From: DATJPW01 sp035506215
GTDB lineage: Bacteria; Desulfobacterota; Desulfomonilia; Desulfomonilales; Desulfomonilaceae
Assembly (NCBI GenBank): GCA_035506215.1
Contig: DATJPW010000079.1
Location: forward strand, 1 to 56,630
Length of the DNA stretch: 56,630 bases
Reading direction: 5' to 3'
The notes beneath the pieces were generated by a model. It ran no database searches. It was not told the DNA's origin and saw only the letters and a program-made list of their open reading frames with translations. The position numbers and the translations under genes were made by a program. Of this stretch, positions 35,014-43,728 are shown one piece after another (the first letter of the stretch is position 1; every line of letters starts with the position of its first letter).

Positions 35014-35943
35014 TTACGGGACCCGCCCAAGAAAATCGAGTTGGTGGGCTATGTACACGAGCGTCCCCTGGTCCACCTGAGCATGGCGCTGCTGAAGCCA
35101 GGCGCTGAAACGCTCCGGATCCAAATCAGGCGTGCCTCTCAGGGCAGAACCCACAGTATGAATTATGAAATGGAGGAAGTATGCTTCATCGTCCGGATAG
35201 CCGTTCGGCCCCGCAAATACCAGCCAATCGGAGGAGCCTGCGTCCAAAATCTCCGCGCCGATGCCCCTGATTTGCTCGAAAAAGTGACGACCCGCGCGAC
35301 TGTCCCCGGACGGTTTGCTTCCGACGATCCTACGGTCCATAGTTTCGTGATACAGGGCTTCGATTTTCGCGTCCAAATCCGGATCTATTTCCGGCTGAAA
35401 TATCGTGGCGCCGTCAAAAGTTATGGTGAAGTAGAAAAGGCCGCCGGCCGCCAGGGGTGACAAAATGTCCGACAAGCTCGAACGAACGTCGATCAGATCC
35501 AGAAAAGCATTGGCAATGAGGACGTCCGATTGACCTTTTTCGGAAACATGTGCTGTGAATTCGAAAACATCCGCAACTTGTAACCTGACCAGGAGATCTT
35601 TGCCAGGAGCGGTTATTCGAATCTGTCCGTTTGCTTCAATCTTAACGCTGTAGCCCTGTGCCCGGGCCCATGACGGCACTCTGGAAGTTGCTTCAGCGAT
35701 GTTTTTCGATTCCGAATCGATGGCTGTGTAAACGCCTTGACCGAAAAGACCCCACTCGATGACCCTTTCAACCATCGTGCCTATCCCTGCCCCGATCTCA
35801 AGGACCCGAAGAGGGCCTGCGGGGCGCATGGTCGAGACCGCGCGGGCGAGGCTTTGCCGGACCTGGCTGTTAAGGCTCCTGTCATCTATGGCCTTCTTCG
35901 CGGATAGATATCGGGTGAAACTATATTCGTCGGCTGCTGGCAT
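35014..35943 (-). CDS. Class I SAM-dependent methyltransferase
   Basis: 309 residues. The SAM motif I is VLEIGAGIGTMVER (residues 48-60), followed by an acidic residue in TAIDSES and a motif IV-like DVLIANAFLDLIDV. The C-terminal part after residue 220 is longer than in minimal methyltransferases and is not recognised. It is the last gene of a five-gene reverse-strand operon, starting 3 bases after the glycosyltransferase stop. In that setting it may methylate the product of the pathway. Confidence 0.78.
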   Translation of the reverse strand: MPAADEYSFTRYLSAKKAIDDRSLNSQVRQSLARAVSTMRPAGPLRVLEIGAGIGTMVERVIEWGLFGQGVYTAIDSESKNIAEATSRVPSWARAQGYSVKIEANGQIRITAPGKDLLVRLQVADVFEFTAHVSEKGQSDVLIANAFLDLIDVRSSLSDILSPLAAGGLFYFTITFDGATIFQPEIDPDLDAKIEALYHETMDRRIVGSKPSGDSRAGRHFFEQIRGIGAEILDAGSSDWLVFAGPNGYPDDEAYFLHFIIHTVGSALRGTPDLDPERFSAWLQQRHAQVDQGTLVYIAHQLDFLGRVP

Positions 35944-35946
35944 GTC

Positions 35947-37026
35947 CTAATTCACCATCGATTCCAAGAAATCTGCGATCTTGGCTGTGCATTCATCCCA
36001 TGTGGGATGTCGCTGGTATCGTTCGAGAGCGTTCAAGCTCATGTGAAACAATTTTTCCCTATTTCTGCAAAGTTCCATAATGTGGTCTGCTATGGCGGAG
36101 ACGTTACCCGGCCGTACCAGAAACCCGTCTCGACCATGAGTGATGATCTCATGGGGCGCTCCCGCGGTGGACGCAATGGACGGGAGTCCGAATCCCATAC
36201 CCTCCAGATAGACCATCCCGAATCCCTCGTAGGAAGACGGGACCGCAAGCAGTTGGCTCCTCGCGTAATATCTCCCCAGCTCTTCGCTGGTGAGGATGCC
36301 CAAAAGAGAAACTTGATCGAACAATTTGAGCTTTTCGACAAGTTGTCTTATTCCCGACACATAGCCTCTGTCGGTCGTCAGGCTGCCCACCACATCAAGG
36401 CGCCAAATGTCTCCGGGAATATCAGCCAGGGCCATAATTAGACTGTGGAGCTCCTTGCGCTGGATTAAGCTCCCCACAAATAGAATACGCAGTGCATCCT
36501 TTTGGAAAGAACGCATTTTGATTTGGTCCGTAGTCATTGCCGCATTGACTGAATCTCGACCGGGATAAGCAAGAACCGATGGCGCTTCTCGTTCCGTCAA
36601 CGCCCTCACGTCGGAGCTGGTGGTGCGACTCACGAAAATGAAGCCGTCCACACTCCTCAGATATTCCCGTTCCACCATACTATACAATTTGTTTTGCCAC
36701 TCCGGTCTGGATTCGCGTGACCTGAGATGATGCACGATGGAAACCAGCGGATAGGCAGCGTGCTCCTTGAGTTTTCGATTTAGCCTGAACAGTGAAGGAT
36801 GGTTGAGCTCGTCCTGAATCAGCACATCGAGGTTCGCGCGGGCCAGAGAATGGAACAAACCGGCAGAGAAGTTATCCAAGAGATGGCGGCTGTAATTACG
36901 CCAGGGGAGCGAAAAGATCTCCACACTGTCTCCCCTGGATCTCAGATATTCCATGAGAGTCCGGTCGTACCGAAAACCACCGGAAACCGTCTCCAGGCTT
37001 CCATAAATAATAAGCCCCAGCTTCAA
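35947..37026 (-). CDS. Glycosyltransferase family 4 (GT-B) protein
   Basis: 359 residues. The C-terminal half has the GT4 pattern: ILFVGSLIQRKELHSLI, then LLAVPSSYEGFGMVYLEGMGFGLP, where the two Glu of the E-X7-E motif bind the nucleotide sugar, and GRDGFLVRPGN. The N-terminal half (GSLETVSGGFRYDRTLMEYL) fits the acceptor domain. It overlaps the preceding PTPS-like gene by 4 bases and stops 3 bases before the methyltransferase. Its acceptor is unknown; within this operon a pterin-like compound is possible. Confidence 0.82.
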   Translation of the reverse strand: MKLGLIIYGSLETVSGGFRYDRTLMEYLRSRGDSVEIFSLPWRNYSRHLLDNFSAGLFHSLARANLDVLIQDELNHPSLFRLNRKLKEHAAYPLVSIVHHLRSRESRPEWQNKLYSMVEREYLRSVDGFIFVSRTTSSDVRALTEREAPSVLAYPGRDSVNAAMTTDQIKMRSFQKDALRILFVGSLIQRKELHSLIMALADIPGDIWRLDVVGSLTTDRGYVSGIRQLVEKLKLFDQVSLLGILTSEELGRYYARSQLLAVPSSYEGFGMVYLEGMGFGLPSIASTAGAPHEIITHGRDGFLVRPGNVSAIADHIMELCRNREKLFHMSLNALERYQRHPTWDECTAKIADFLESMVN

Positions 37027-37430
37027 CGGCGTTCTCGGCGATAAGAAGCCCAGGCGATCTTATTTTCCCAGATTTTAACGACGATGGCGCTAACATTGGA
37101 CGTTCGGACGCGCTCGAATAGGGCTTCACAGAAGAGTTTCGACAAACGTTCTATACTCGGATTCAGATCTTTGAACTCAGGCAAATCGTTCAGAGTGCGA
37201 TCCCGGTAGTATGCTACCAGTTCGTCGAGGTTGGACTCGATGTCAACGATGTCCACAAGATAGCCGTGACGATCAAGGTCCGATCCTTCCAATTGAACTT
37301 CTATCTTGTAGTGATGCGAATGAAGCTCGTTCTCCGCACCCCAGTCGCCTCCGAATAGCCAATGCCTGGCAATAAAATCACGCTCAACCGCCACGGCGTA
37401 TACCGGTTCCCCGCGTAATGTGCTCATCAT
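37023..37430 (-). CDS. 6-pyruvoyl-tetrahydropterin synthase / QueD-like protein with Cys-to-Glu change
   Basis: 135 residues from ATG 37430, which overlaps the upstream stop (ATGA). The zinc ligands are H23 (FIARHWLF), H37 and H39 (ELHSHHYKI). In QueD and PTPS a catalytic Cys stands four residues before the first His of the HGH pair; here that residue is E33. A Glu in place of this Cys is known from the PTPS-III group, which makes 6-hydroxymethyldihydropterin. The next blocks (VDIVDIESNLDELV and the LNDLPEFKDLNPSIERLSK strand) match the family well. So the substrate is probably a dihydroneopterin triphosphate-like molecule, but the reaction is open. Confidence 0.78.
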   Translation of the reverse strand: MMSTLRGEPVYAVAVERDFIARHWLFGGDWGAENELHSHHYKIEVQLEGSDLDRHGYLVDIVDIESNLDELVAYYRDRTLNDLPEFKDLNPSIERLSKLFCEALFERVRTSNVSAIVVKIWENKIAWASYRRERR

Positions 37431-38461
37431 GAATCCTCGTATACGAAAACTACCTGAAATGCCTGATCCGGATGCTCGTGAAGAAGTGCATAAGCTTCCG
37501 ATGCCCGCGAGATATGAAACCGGTGGGTGATCAAGTTTGACGGATGCACGTCGGAGATCAGTTTCAGAGCAAGCTGGAGACGACGAGACTTTGTCCAACG
37601 AGCGCTAAACTCAGGAGCCAGTCTGCTCACCTGGGAACTGATAATATGAATGCGACCCCTGTGAAAGTGACCTCCGAGCTCTACCGTGGACTTTTTCGCG
37701 CCGTACCAGGAACCGATCACCACGCGTCCCGAGTACCCGGTAACGGCTATTGCCGAATCCAGAGCTTCCGGATTGCCGGAAAGCTCGTAAGTCAAGTCAA
37801 ACCCGCTTTCCGAGCAATCCACGTTCAAGGGCTCCCGGAGTCGTTCCAGGACTCCCTGTTCACCAGGATCCAGCGCGGTATCTGCGCCAATTTCCAGGGA
37901 CCTCTCACGGCGATATGCATACCTGTCCAAAGTCACCAGGCGTGCGAGAGGGAGCCGGGCCAGCAAAGCGGTGGTCAACAATCCTATAACGCCTTGACCA
38001 AAGACCGCGACACGTTCCCCAATAACCGGCCGACCGTCCATAAGAAGGCTGACGGCCGTTTCCATACTCGGTAGAAATGCGGCGTCGTCCGGGAGCATCA
38101 AATCAGGCAACGGCACCAACTGCTCCGGAGAAGATAGGAAATAGGCTTGGTGAGGATTGAACGCGAATACCAGTCTGTTCAGCCAGGCAGACTCGACATG
38201 GGTCCCAATCTCGATAATTCTACCGACCGATGCATAGCCGTATTTTAGAGGGTAGCCGAATTCACCGGCGAGGGCTGGAATTGTGGCATCCACGGGCAGA
38301 TCGCGGGGCCACTGGCCTCTGTAAACCAAAAGCTCGGTACCGGGACTGATTGCCGAAAGAACGGTCTTTACTAGTACTTGTTCAGGACCCGGAGGCAGCG
38401 TAGGCTCTTGCAGAACCTCGACTCGATATGGTTCCTTGAATTGAAGCGCCGGACCTTCCAT
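37427..38461 (-). CDS. Medium-chain (zinc-type) dehydrogenase/reductase family protein
   Basis: 344 residues. Start ATG 38461 lies 2 bases after the stop of the reductase gene. The nucleotide motif is VAVFGQGVIGLLTTALLA (GxGxxG) in the middle, and the N-terminal GroES-like part contains SAISPGTELLVYRG. The typical catalytic zinc Cys/His set (GHE) is not apparent: the region reads EFGYPLKYGYASVG. This resembles the bacteriochlorophyllide dehydrogenase (BchC)-like and other zinc-free branches. It should reduce or oxidise a carbonyl/alcohol using NAD(P). Confidence 0.78.
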   Translation of the reverse strand: MEGPALQFKEPYRVEVLQEPTLPPGPEQVLVKTVLSAISPGTELLVYRGQWPRDLPVDATIPALAGEFGYPLKYGYASVGRIIEIGTHVESAWLNRLVFAFNPHQAYFLSSPEQLVPLPDLMLPDDAAFLPSMETAVSLLMDGRPVIGERVAVFGQGVIGLLTTALLARLPLARLVTLDRYAYRRERSLEIGADTALDPGEQGVLERLREPLNVDCSESGFDLTYELSGNPEALDSAIAVTGYSGRVVIGSWYGAKKSTVELGGHFHRGRIHIISSQVSRLAPEFSARWTKSRRLQLALKLISDVHPSNLITHRFHISRASEAYALLHEHPDQAFQVVFVYEDS

Positions 38462-38463
38462 GT

Positions 38464-39162
38464 TCAGGTGAGATCGCCCCACAATATGAGATCTTTTCCA
38501 AGCCACTCATGGCTCAAATGACTCAATGTCGGCAAATTCCGCAGGTCTTTGCCCAGGTCACAGACCCCGTGCAACCCGCCCACCAGCACAGGAGCGATCG
38601 TCAACACAAGGTAATTCACCAATCGTCCGAGAAGAAAACTCGTGATGATCCGAGAGCCGCCTTCCACCATAATACTGGTGATCCCCATATCACTTAGTGT
38701 TCTTAACATCGAAGGCAAATCCACCTGACCATTCCCATCCGACGGAAATGTCAGGATATTGGCTCCTGAAGCTTCCAGAGCTTTGCGGCGCCCCACCGCG
38801 TGCTCCTCAGTTGCCGCTACCCAGGGCGTCACGCTATTTTCATGAAGGAGTTTGCAATCCAAAGGGATGCGCAGCCGGCTATCCACGACAATAGGCCGCG
38901 GGCTTTCACCATCTACGAGCCTCACATTGAGCCTGGGATTATCAGAAAGCACAGTGCCTATACCCACGAGTATTGCATCATGACGGGCCCTCAGCCGATG
39001 TGTAAGCCTGAGAGATTCCGATCCGCTCAGACCGAGAGCTGCCCCTCGCTTGACGGCAATACTCCCGTCAAGGCTCTGCGCATAACTAAGCGTTACAAAC
39101 GGCAGCCCTGTCTTTCGACGATGCTCAGCAGAAATCGCGGGAAGAGACTTAATAAAATCCAT
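38464..39162 (-). CDS. RibD C-terminal-type reductase (dihydrofolate-reductase-like fold)
   Basis: 232 residues covering only the reductase domain of RibD; the deaminase domain is absent. Characteristic blocks are FVTLSYAQSLDGSIA, RARHDAILVGIGTVLSDNPRLNVR, PRPIVVDSRLRIP and IMVEGGSRIITSFL. RibD-type reductases use NADPH to open or reduce the ribose of 2,5-diamino-pyrimidine intermediates. It is the first gene of the operon; no riboflavin genes (ribA, ribE, ribH) accompany it, so a role in a pterin-like side pathway is more likely than in riboflavin synthesis. Confidence 0.8.
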   Translation of the reverse strand: MDFIKSLPAISAEHRRKTGLPFVTLSYAQSLDGSIAVKRGAALGLSGSESLRLTHRLRARHDAILVGIGTVLSDNPRLNVRLVDGESPRPIVVDSRLRIPLDCKLLHENSVTPWVAATEEHAVGRRKALEASGANILTFPSDGNGQVDLPSMLRTLSDMGITSIMVEGGSRIITSFLLGRLVNYLVLTIAPVLVGGLHGVCDLGKDLRNLPTLSHLSHEWLGKDLILWGDLT

Positions 39163-39398
39163 AGATCGAGCAACACTCTACCAAGCGCAATCCGGACTTT
39201 CAGCCAAACAGTCTCCCGGAATTGCCAAAACACGAAAAGCAGTAGCATAAACTACCGGGATACACAAGGATTTCCGCAAACCGACGTATGGCTTAACCGA
39301 GAATTAAGCGAACGAATTTGCTATGAAAGGGTTGCGAGAAACGGAAAATAAGATTATTCGTGGCTATTGTTCTCTGCAGAACTCAGAGAATCAGTGTG

Positions 39399-39896
39399 AT
39401 GACAAAAGAATTTGAAATTATGACTTCATCTGAAGAGGAAACGCTTCGCTTGGGTGGCGCTATAGGTGGATTGCTTAGGCCCCGCGATGTGGTCTTATTA
39501 ATTGGTGAACTTGGAACAGGCAAGACAAGACTGGCAAAAGGAATGGTCTCGGCAGCCGTGGACGTCAATCCTGACGAAGTGGTGAGCCCCACGTTTACAC
39601 TGATTAATTGTTTTGACGGAAAATTCCAGGTATGCCATGCAGACCTGTACAGGATAAATCCCGAGCATCTGGAGGGAATCGGACTGGAAGATGCGCTGGA
39701 CGGTGGGGCAGCTCTTATTGTAGAGTGGGCTGAGAAGATCGCGGGTTTCAACGAAGATCCTTTGTCGGTTTTCATAACCTACTGCAATTATGAAAACTTA
39801 CGGCGGTTTCGGCTGGTGTGGCGCGAAGACGGCGCTTGGAATGAGCGAATCGAACATGTCCTCGGGATGTGGCGCAATAGGCCTACATTCGCGTGA
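39399..39896 (+). CDS. tsaE: tRNA threonylcarbamoyladenosine biosynthesis ATPase TsaE
   Basis: 165 residues. Walker A GELGTGKT (residues 36-43), then SPTFTLINCF, HADLYRIN and IVEWAEKI are all hallmarks of TsaE, which works with TsaB and TsaD to make t6A on tRNAs reading ANN codons. I take ATG 39399; an ATG 21 bases later is also possible. The gene starts a forward run with lysC 29 bases further on and diverges from the RibD-type operon. Confidence 0.88.
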   Translation: MTKEFEIMTSSEEETLRLGGAIGGLLRPRDVVLLIGELGTGKTRLAKGMVSAAVDVNPDEVVSPTFTLINCFDGKFQVCHADLYRINPEHLEGIGLEDALDGGAALIVEWAEKIAGFNEDPLSVFITYCNYENLRRFRLVWREDGAWNERIEHVLGMWRNRPTFA

Positions 39897-39925
39897 TATA
39901 AAGCATTGTCAGAGGAGAGGAGCTT

Positions 39926-41146
39926 ATGGCTCTGATCGTGCAAAAGTATGGCGGTACCTCCGTCGGTGATCTTGAGCGAATCGCCAATGTTGCTCGCAAG
40001 GTGGCTGCCGGCAAAAACCAGGGAAACGACATGGTGGTGGTCGTGTCTGCGATGGCCGGTGAGACGGACCGACTGATAAATCTGGCCAAGAAGGTGACCC
40101 CGACCCCGAACGAGAGGGAGCTGGATGCGCTTGTATCGACCGGGGAACAGGTAACTGTGTCCCTGCTGGCCATTACTCTGGAAATCATGGGCTACAGAGC
40201 CCGTTCGTATTGTGGCTGGCAGATCCCTATAATTACCGACAGTGTTTTTGGCGCTGCAAGGATAGACAAGACCGGGACTGAGGCCATGACGGCCGACCTG
40301 AAAGATGGGCGCATTGTCGTGGTCGCCGGTTTTCAAGGGGTGGATGAGCAAGGGAACATTACCACTTTAGGCAGAGGCGGTTCCGACACGTCCGCCGTCG
40401 CGGTCGCGGCAGCCCTCAAAGCAGACCTGTGTGAGATCTTTACCGATGTCGACGGAGTCTACACCGCTGACCCGAACATCACCGGCAAGGCTCGAAAGCT
40501 GCACAAGGTAGCATATGAAGAAATGTTGGAAATGGCGTCGCTCGGGGCCAAAGTCCTTTACACACGGGCAGTGGAATTCGCAATGCGTTATCATGTCCCC
40601 ATCATTGTTCGGTCAAGCTTCAACGACAATGAAGGGACCTTGGTCACGGAGGAGAGTGTTGAAATGGAAAAAGAGTCCGTCAGGGCAGTAACTTGCGATA
40701 CTAAAGTAGCCAAGATAACCTTCGCGTCTGTTCCGGACAGGCCGGGGATCGCCTCTCAGATCTTTTCCGCGTTAGCCGAAGCTAATGTGGTAGTGGATAT
40801 GATCATTCAGAACTCCAGTGCGGAAGGGATTACTGATCTTACCTTTACTATCCCAGCGGCAGACCTGACGAAAGGACTGACAATTTGCCTGGGAATTCGA
40901 GAAAATCTCGGCGCAAAAGATGTTTTTGGGTCTAATGATATCGCCAAGGTCTCTATAATCGGAGCAGGCATGCGCTCTCATTCCGGAGTCGCTGCCAAGA
41001 TGTTCTCCGCCCTTTCCCGCGAAGGCATAAATATACAAATGATTTCCACTTCAGAAATTAACATTTCATGTGTTATTGACAAAAAATACGCGGAACTTGC
41101 GGTGCGGGCGCTACACGATTGTTTTGAGCTGGAGAAAGCTTCTTAA
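39926..41146 (+). CDS. lysC: Aspartokinase
   Basis: 406 residues. The kinase domain begins VQKYGGTSVGDLERI and has GRGGSDTSAVAVAAAL and FTDVDGVYTADP; two ACT domains follow from about residue 265 (ITFASVPDRPGIASQIF and VSIIGAGMRSHSGVAAKMF). It phosphorylates aspartate, the first step to lysine, threonine and methionine, with feedback through the ACT domains. GAGGAGAGGAG precedes the ATG. The isoleucine-pathway gene cimA follows after 73 bases. Confidence 0.92.
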   Translation: MALIVQKYGGTSVGDLERIANVARKVAAGKNQGNDMVVVVSAMAGETDRLINLAKKVTPTPNERELDALVSTGEQVTVSLLAITLEIMGYRARSYCGWQIPIITDSVFGAARIDKTGTEAMTADLKDGRIVVVAGFQGVDEQGNITTLGRGGSDTSAVAVAAALKADLCEIFTDVDGVYTADPNITGKARKLHKVAYEEMLEMASLGAKVLYTRAVEFAMRYHVPIIVRSSFNDNEGTLVTEESVEMEKESVRAVTCDTKVAKITFASVPDRPGIASQIFSALAEANVVVDMIIQNSSAEGITDLTFTIPAADLTKGLTICLGIRENLGAKDVFGSNDIAKVSIIGAGMRSHSGVAAKMFSALSREGINIQMISTSEINISCVIDKKYAELAVRALHDCFELEKAS

Positions 41147-41219
41147 TACATTAAACTGCGCGCTTCCGACCGCGCTTAAATCACCATAAAAGCTGTTTTT
41201 CAGCTTCCGGAGAAAATTT

Positions 41220-42797
41220 GTGGACTCTGTTGAATTGTACGACACAACACTCAGAGACGGCTCCCAAACATGGGGGATCACCTTTTCGCTCGAAGATAAG
41301 CTCAGAATAGCTCAAAAGCTCGATGAACTAGGTATTGACCTTATTGAGGGCGGATATCCCGGTTCGAACCCAAAAGACCGGCGGTTCTTCAATACGGCCC
41401 GAAATCTTCATTTCAAGCACGCTATACTCGTTGCTTTTGGCAGCACCTGCCGAGCGGATCTGTCACCGGAGACTGATCCGCAGATCGCGGGCCTTGTTGA
41501 GACCGGGACTTCTATTGTTACAATTGTCGGCAAGAGCTGGGACCTTCATGTTAAAGACATCCTTGCCGTGCCCCTGGAGAAAAATATTGAAATGATCAGG
41601 GACACGTTAGCGTTCTTGAGACCACATTTCTCGAAGGTTATCTTCGACGCGGAACACTTTTTTGACGGCTTCAAAAGGGACCCCGAGTACAGCCTGGCAA
41701 CGTTGCACGCGGCCGAATCCGCCGCCGCGGACCTCCTGGTGCTATGTGACACCAACGGCGGCACCATGCCCTGGGATGTAAGCGAAATTATCAAGCACGT
41801 CGCCGCGCACGTGAAAACGCCTTTGGGGATTCACGCGCACGATGACTCCGGGACCGCTGTAGCGAACACTTTAGTGGCCGTGCAGGCAGGCGCGGTTCAC
41901 GTTCAAGGAACAATCAACGGAATCGGCGAGAGATGCGGCAATGCCAATCTAATTTCAATCATCGCGGCTCTGGCGCTGAAGCTCGGCAAGATCGATCCTG
42001 GCCCGGACAGGCTGCGGTTGCTCAAACACGTTTCGGAATTCGTAGATGAGATGGCTAATCGGACCCCGAACAAGTCTCAGCCATATGTCGGCGCGGCCGC
42101 ATTCGCTCACAAAGGCGGATTGCATACCAGCGCGGTGGTCAAGAACACGGTCGCCTATGAACACATTGATCCGGATCTCGTGGGCAACAGCCGTAGCTTT
42201 CCGGTCTCCGAGCAGGCAGGCCGCGCAGCGGTATTCCAAAAAGCGGCGCAATACGGAATTGACCTTCAACCGGATGATCCGAGGGTGCCAGAGATCCTGG
42301 ACACGATCAAATATCTTGAGGCGCGAGGCGCACACTTCGATGTGGCTGAGGGCTCGTTTGAGCTGCTGATGAAGAGGATGCTGGGGCTCCACAAAAAGTT
42401 TTTTACTCTGCACGGATTTCACGTCACCAATGTGAAACGAGAAGGCGATACCAAAACCTATTCTGACGCTGTCATTCGCGTTGTCGTGGGAGACGAAATG
42501 GAGTTCTCCGCGGCAGAGGGCAACGGTCCTGTTCACGCTTTGGACAACGCGTTCAGGAGTGCGCTTAGGTCCTTCTTTCCGGGAGTAAGTCAAGTCAGGC
42601 TGACGGATTTTAAGGTCCGTGTCTTGGAGGGCACTTCCGGCACAGGTGCGACCGTCCAGGTGTTGATAGAATCCACGGACGGAGAAGATGTCTGGTGGAC
42701 CGTCGGATTCAATGAGAATGTCATTCAGGCGGCATGGGACGCTCTCGTAGACAGTATCGACTACAAGCTCCAAAAAGACTGGATGCGTAATCGGTGA
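41220..42797 (+). CDS. cimA: (R)-citramalate synthase
   Basis: 525 residues. The HMGL-like catalytic domain begins at ELYDTTLRDGSQTWGITFSLEDK, with the metal-binding HAHDDSGTAVAN block and GTINGIGERCGNAN; a C-terminal LeuA-type allosteric domain follows (from about residue 385). CimA condenses pyruvate and acetyl-CoA to citramalate, so isoleucine is made independently of threonine. Start GTG 41220 lies behind CGGAG and immediately after a hairpin AAGCTG-ttttt-CAGCTT (41190-41206). The product pathway fits the pyruvate/acetyl-CoA economy of the region. Confidence 0.9.
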   Translation: MDSVELYDTTLRDGSQTWGITFSLEDKLRIAQKLDELGIDLIEGGYPGSNPKDRRFFNTARNLHFKHAILVAFGSTCRADLSPETDPQIAGLVETGTSIVTIVGKSWDLHVKDILAVPLEKNIEMIRDTLAFLRPHFSKVIFDAEHFFDGFKRDPEYSLATLHAAESAAADLLVLCDTNGGTMPWDVSEIIKHVAAHVKTPLGIHAHDDSGTAVANTLVAVQAGAVHVQGTINGIGERCGNANLISIIAALALKLGKIDPGPDRLRLLKHVSEFVDEMANRTPNKSQPYVGAAAFAHKGGLHTSAVVKNTVAYEHIDPDLVGNSRSFPVSEQAGRAAVFQKAAQYGIDLQPDDPRVPEILDTIKYLEARGAHFDVAEGSFELLMKRMLGLHKKFFTLHGFHVTNVKREGDTKTYSDAVIRVVVGDEMEFSAAEGNGPVHALDNAFRSALRSFFPGVSQVRLTDFKVRVLEGTSGTGATVQVLIESTDGEDVWWTVGFNENVIQAAWDALVDSIDYKLQKDWMRNR

Positions 42798-43492
42798 ATG
42801 AGAATTCTGACAGCCGGTTTTCCGCGGGTCCGCTTTACGGACTGATAGTTATCGGAATCTCGGTCCTCTTGTTCGAATTTTTCACGCCGGTAGCGGAATT
42901 CTTCCGTTCACGAACGGATGCCTCTCCCGAATATCGCGGGGACTGCGTCTACGAGGTTCTTGACGAAAACGTCTGTCTGGGCACCGTGTTTGCCGAACAG
43001 CCCCAGACCCTTCATCAGCTTCTGGAACGCTTTAAGATCAACCTCCCGGAGGGGGTAGCAGATCAGGCCATCCTCGTCCCATGCGGCACGAGCATCACGC
43101 TTCAGAAGAATTCTGCACGAATTAACTTTGCAAAGGTCCAGGGAGCGCATCTGGTCTGCGCGGGCAAACAGGTGGACCTTAATTCCGCAACCGAAAAAGA
43201 TTTGACAGCAGTTCCGGGCATAGGTCCGGGTCTGGCAAAGAAGATCGTCCTCCAAAGAGAAAAGCTGGGCGGGTTCTCCAGCCTCGCGGACCTTCGCCAG
43301 GTCCCCGGGGTCGGTCCAAAGCGACTCGATGCATGGGCGCCTTGGTTATCCATATCAAAACCGCAAATGCCATCCGAAGCTAATTCGAGGGAGGCAGTTC
43401 CTCATCCGATCGATGGCCGGACACACCGCAAAAGCGTCGAAAATGTCTCTGTCAACATGAATTCTTCCTCAGCCGTGGCCGGTTCCCGCTGA
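42794..43492 (+). CDS. ComEA-like helix-hairpin-helix protein
   Basis: 232 residues. A short N-terminus, one membrane helix (LYGLIVIGISVLLFEFF) and about 85 residues with a SLBB-like pattern precede two helix-hairpin-helix motifs at about residues 127-185 (VDLNSATEKDLTAVPGIGPGLAKKI and DLRQVPGVGPKRL). Such proteins bind DNA outside the cytoplasm. GTG start overlaps the cimA stop (GTGA), so it is coupled to cimA, although the functions are unrelated. Confidence 0.8.
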   Translation: MNENSDSRFSAGPLYGLIVIGISVLLFEFFTPVAEFFRSRTDASPEYRGDCVYEVLDENVCLGTVFAEQPQTLHQLLERFKINLPEGVADQAILVPCGTSITLQKNSARINFAKVQGAHLVCAGKQVDLNSATEKDLTAVPGIGPGLAKKIVLQREKLGGFSSLADLRQVPGVGPKRLDAWAPWLSISKPQMPSEANSREAVPHPIDGRTHRKSVENVSVNMNSSSAVAGSR

Positions 43493-43503
43493 GCGGATAC
43501 GGA

Positions 43504-43602
43504 TTGGAGATTTTTCATGAAGCTCAACGCATTCCCGAGACCACAGAATTATGGCTGCACGTGGTCGTGGTTTTGGCTCTACTGGGATGGCTGATATGGT
43601 AG
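43504..43602 (+). CDS. Possible 32-residue membrane peptide
   Basis: A TTG at 43504 opens a 32-codon frame ending TAG at 43600-43602. The peptide has a polar start (MEIFHEAQRIPETTE) and a hydrophobic end (LWLHVVVVLALLGWLIW), as in single-pass small membrane proteins. The only support is composition and the GAGCGGA upstream; the frame is also open further upstream inside the ComEA gene. Confidence 0.25.
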   Translation: MEIFHEAQRIPETTELWLHVVVVLALLGWLIW

Positions 43603-43728
43603 AAGCAGCGGCGTCTCTCGGGGAGCAAATCACGAAAGTTGCAAACAAGGCGACTCGTCATTCCTCATGTACAGTGGAATAGCCCTAACGCGCAATGTGT
43701 AAGTCAGGCGGCCTAAACGGAAGTCATT

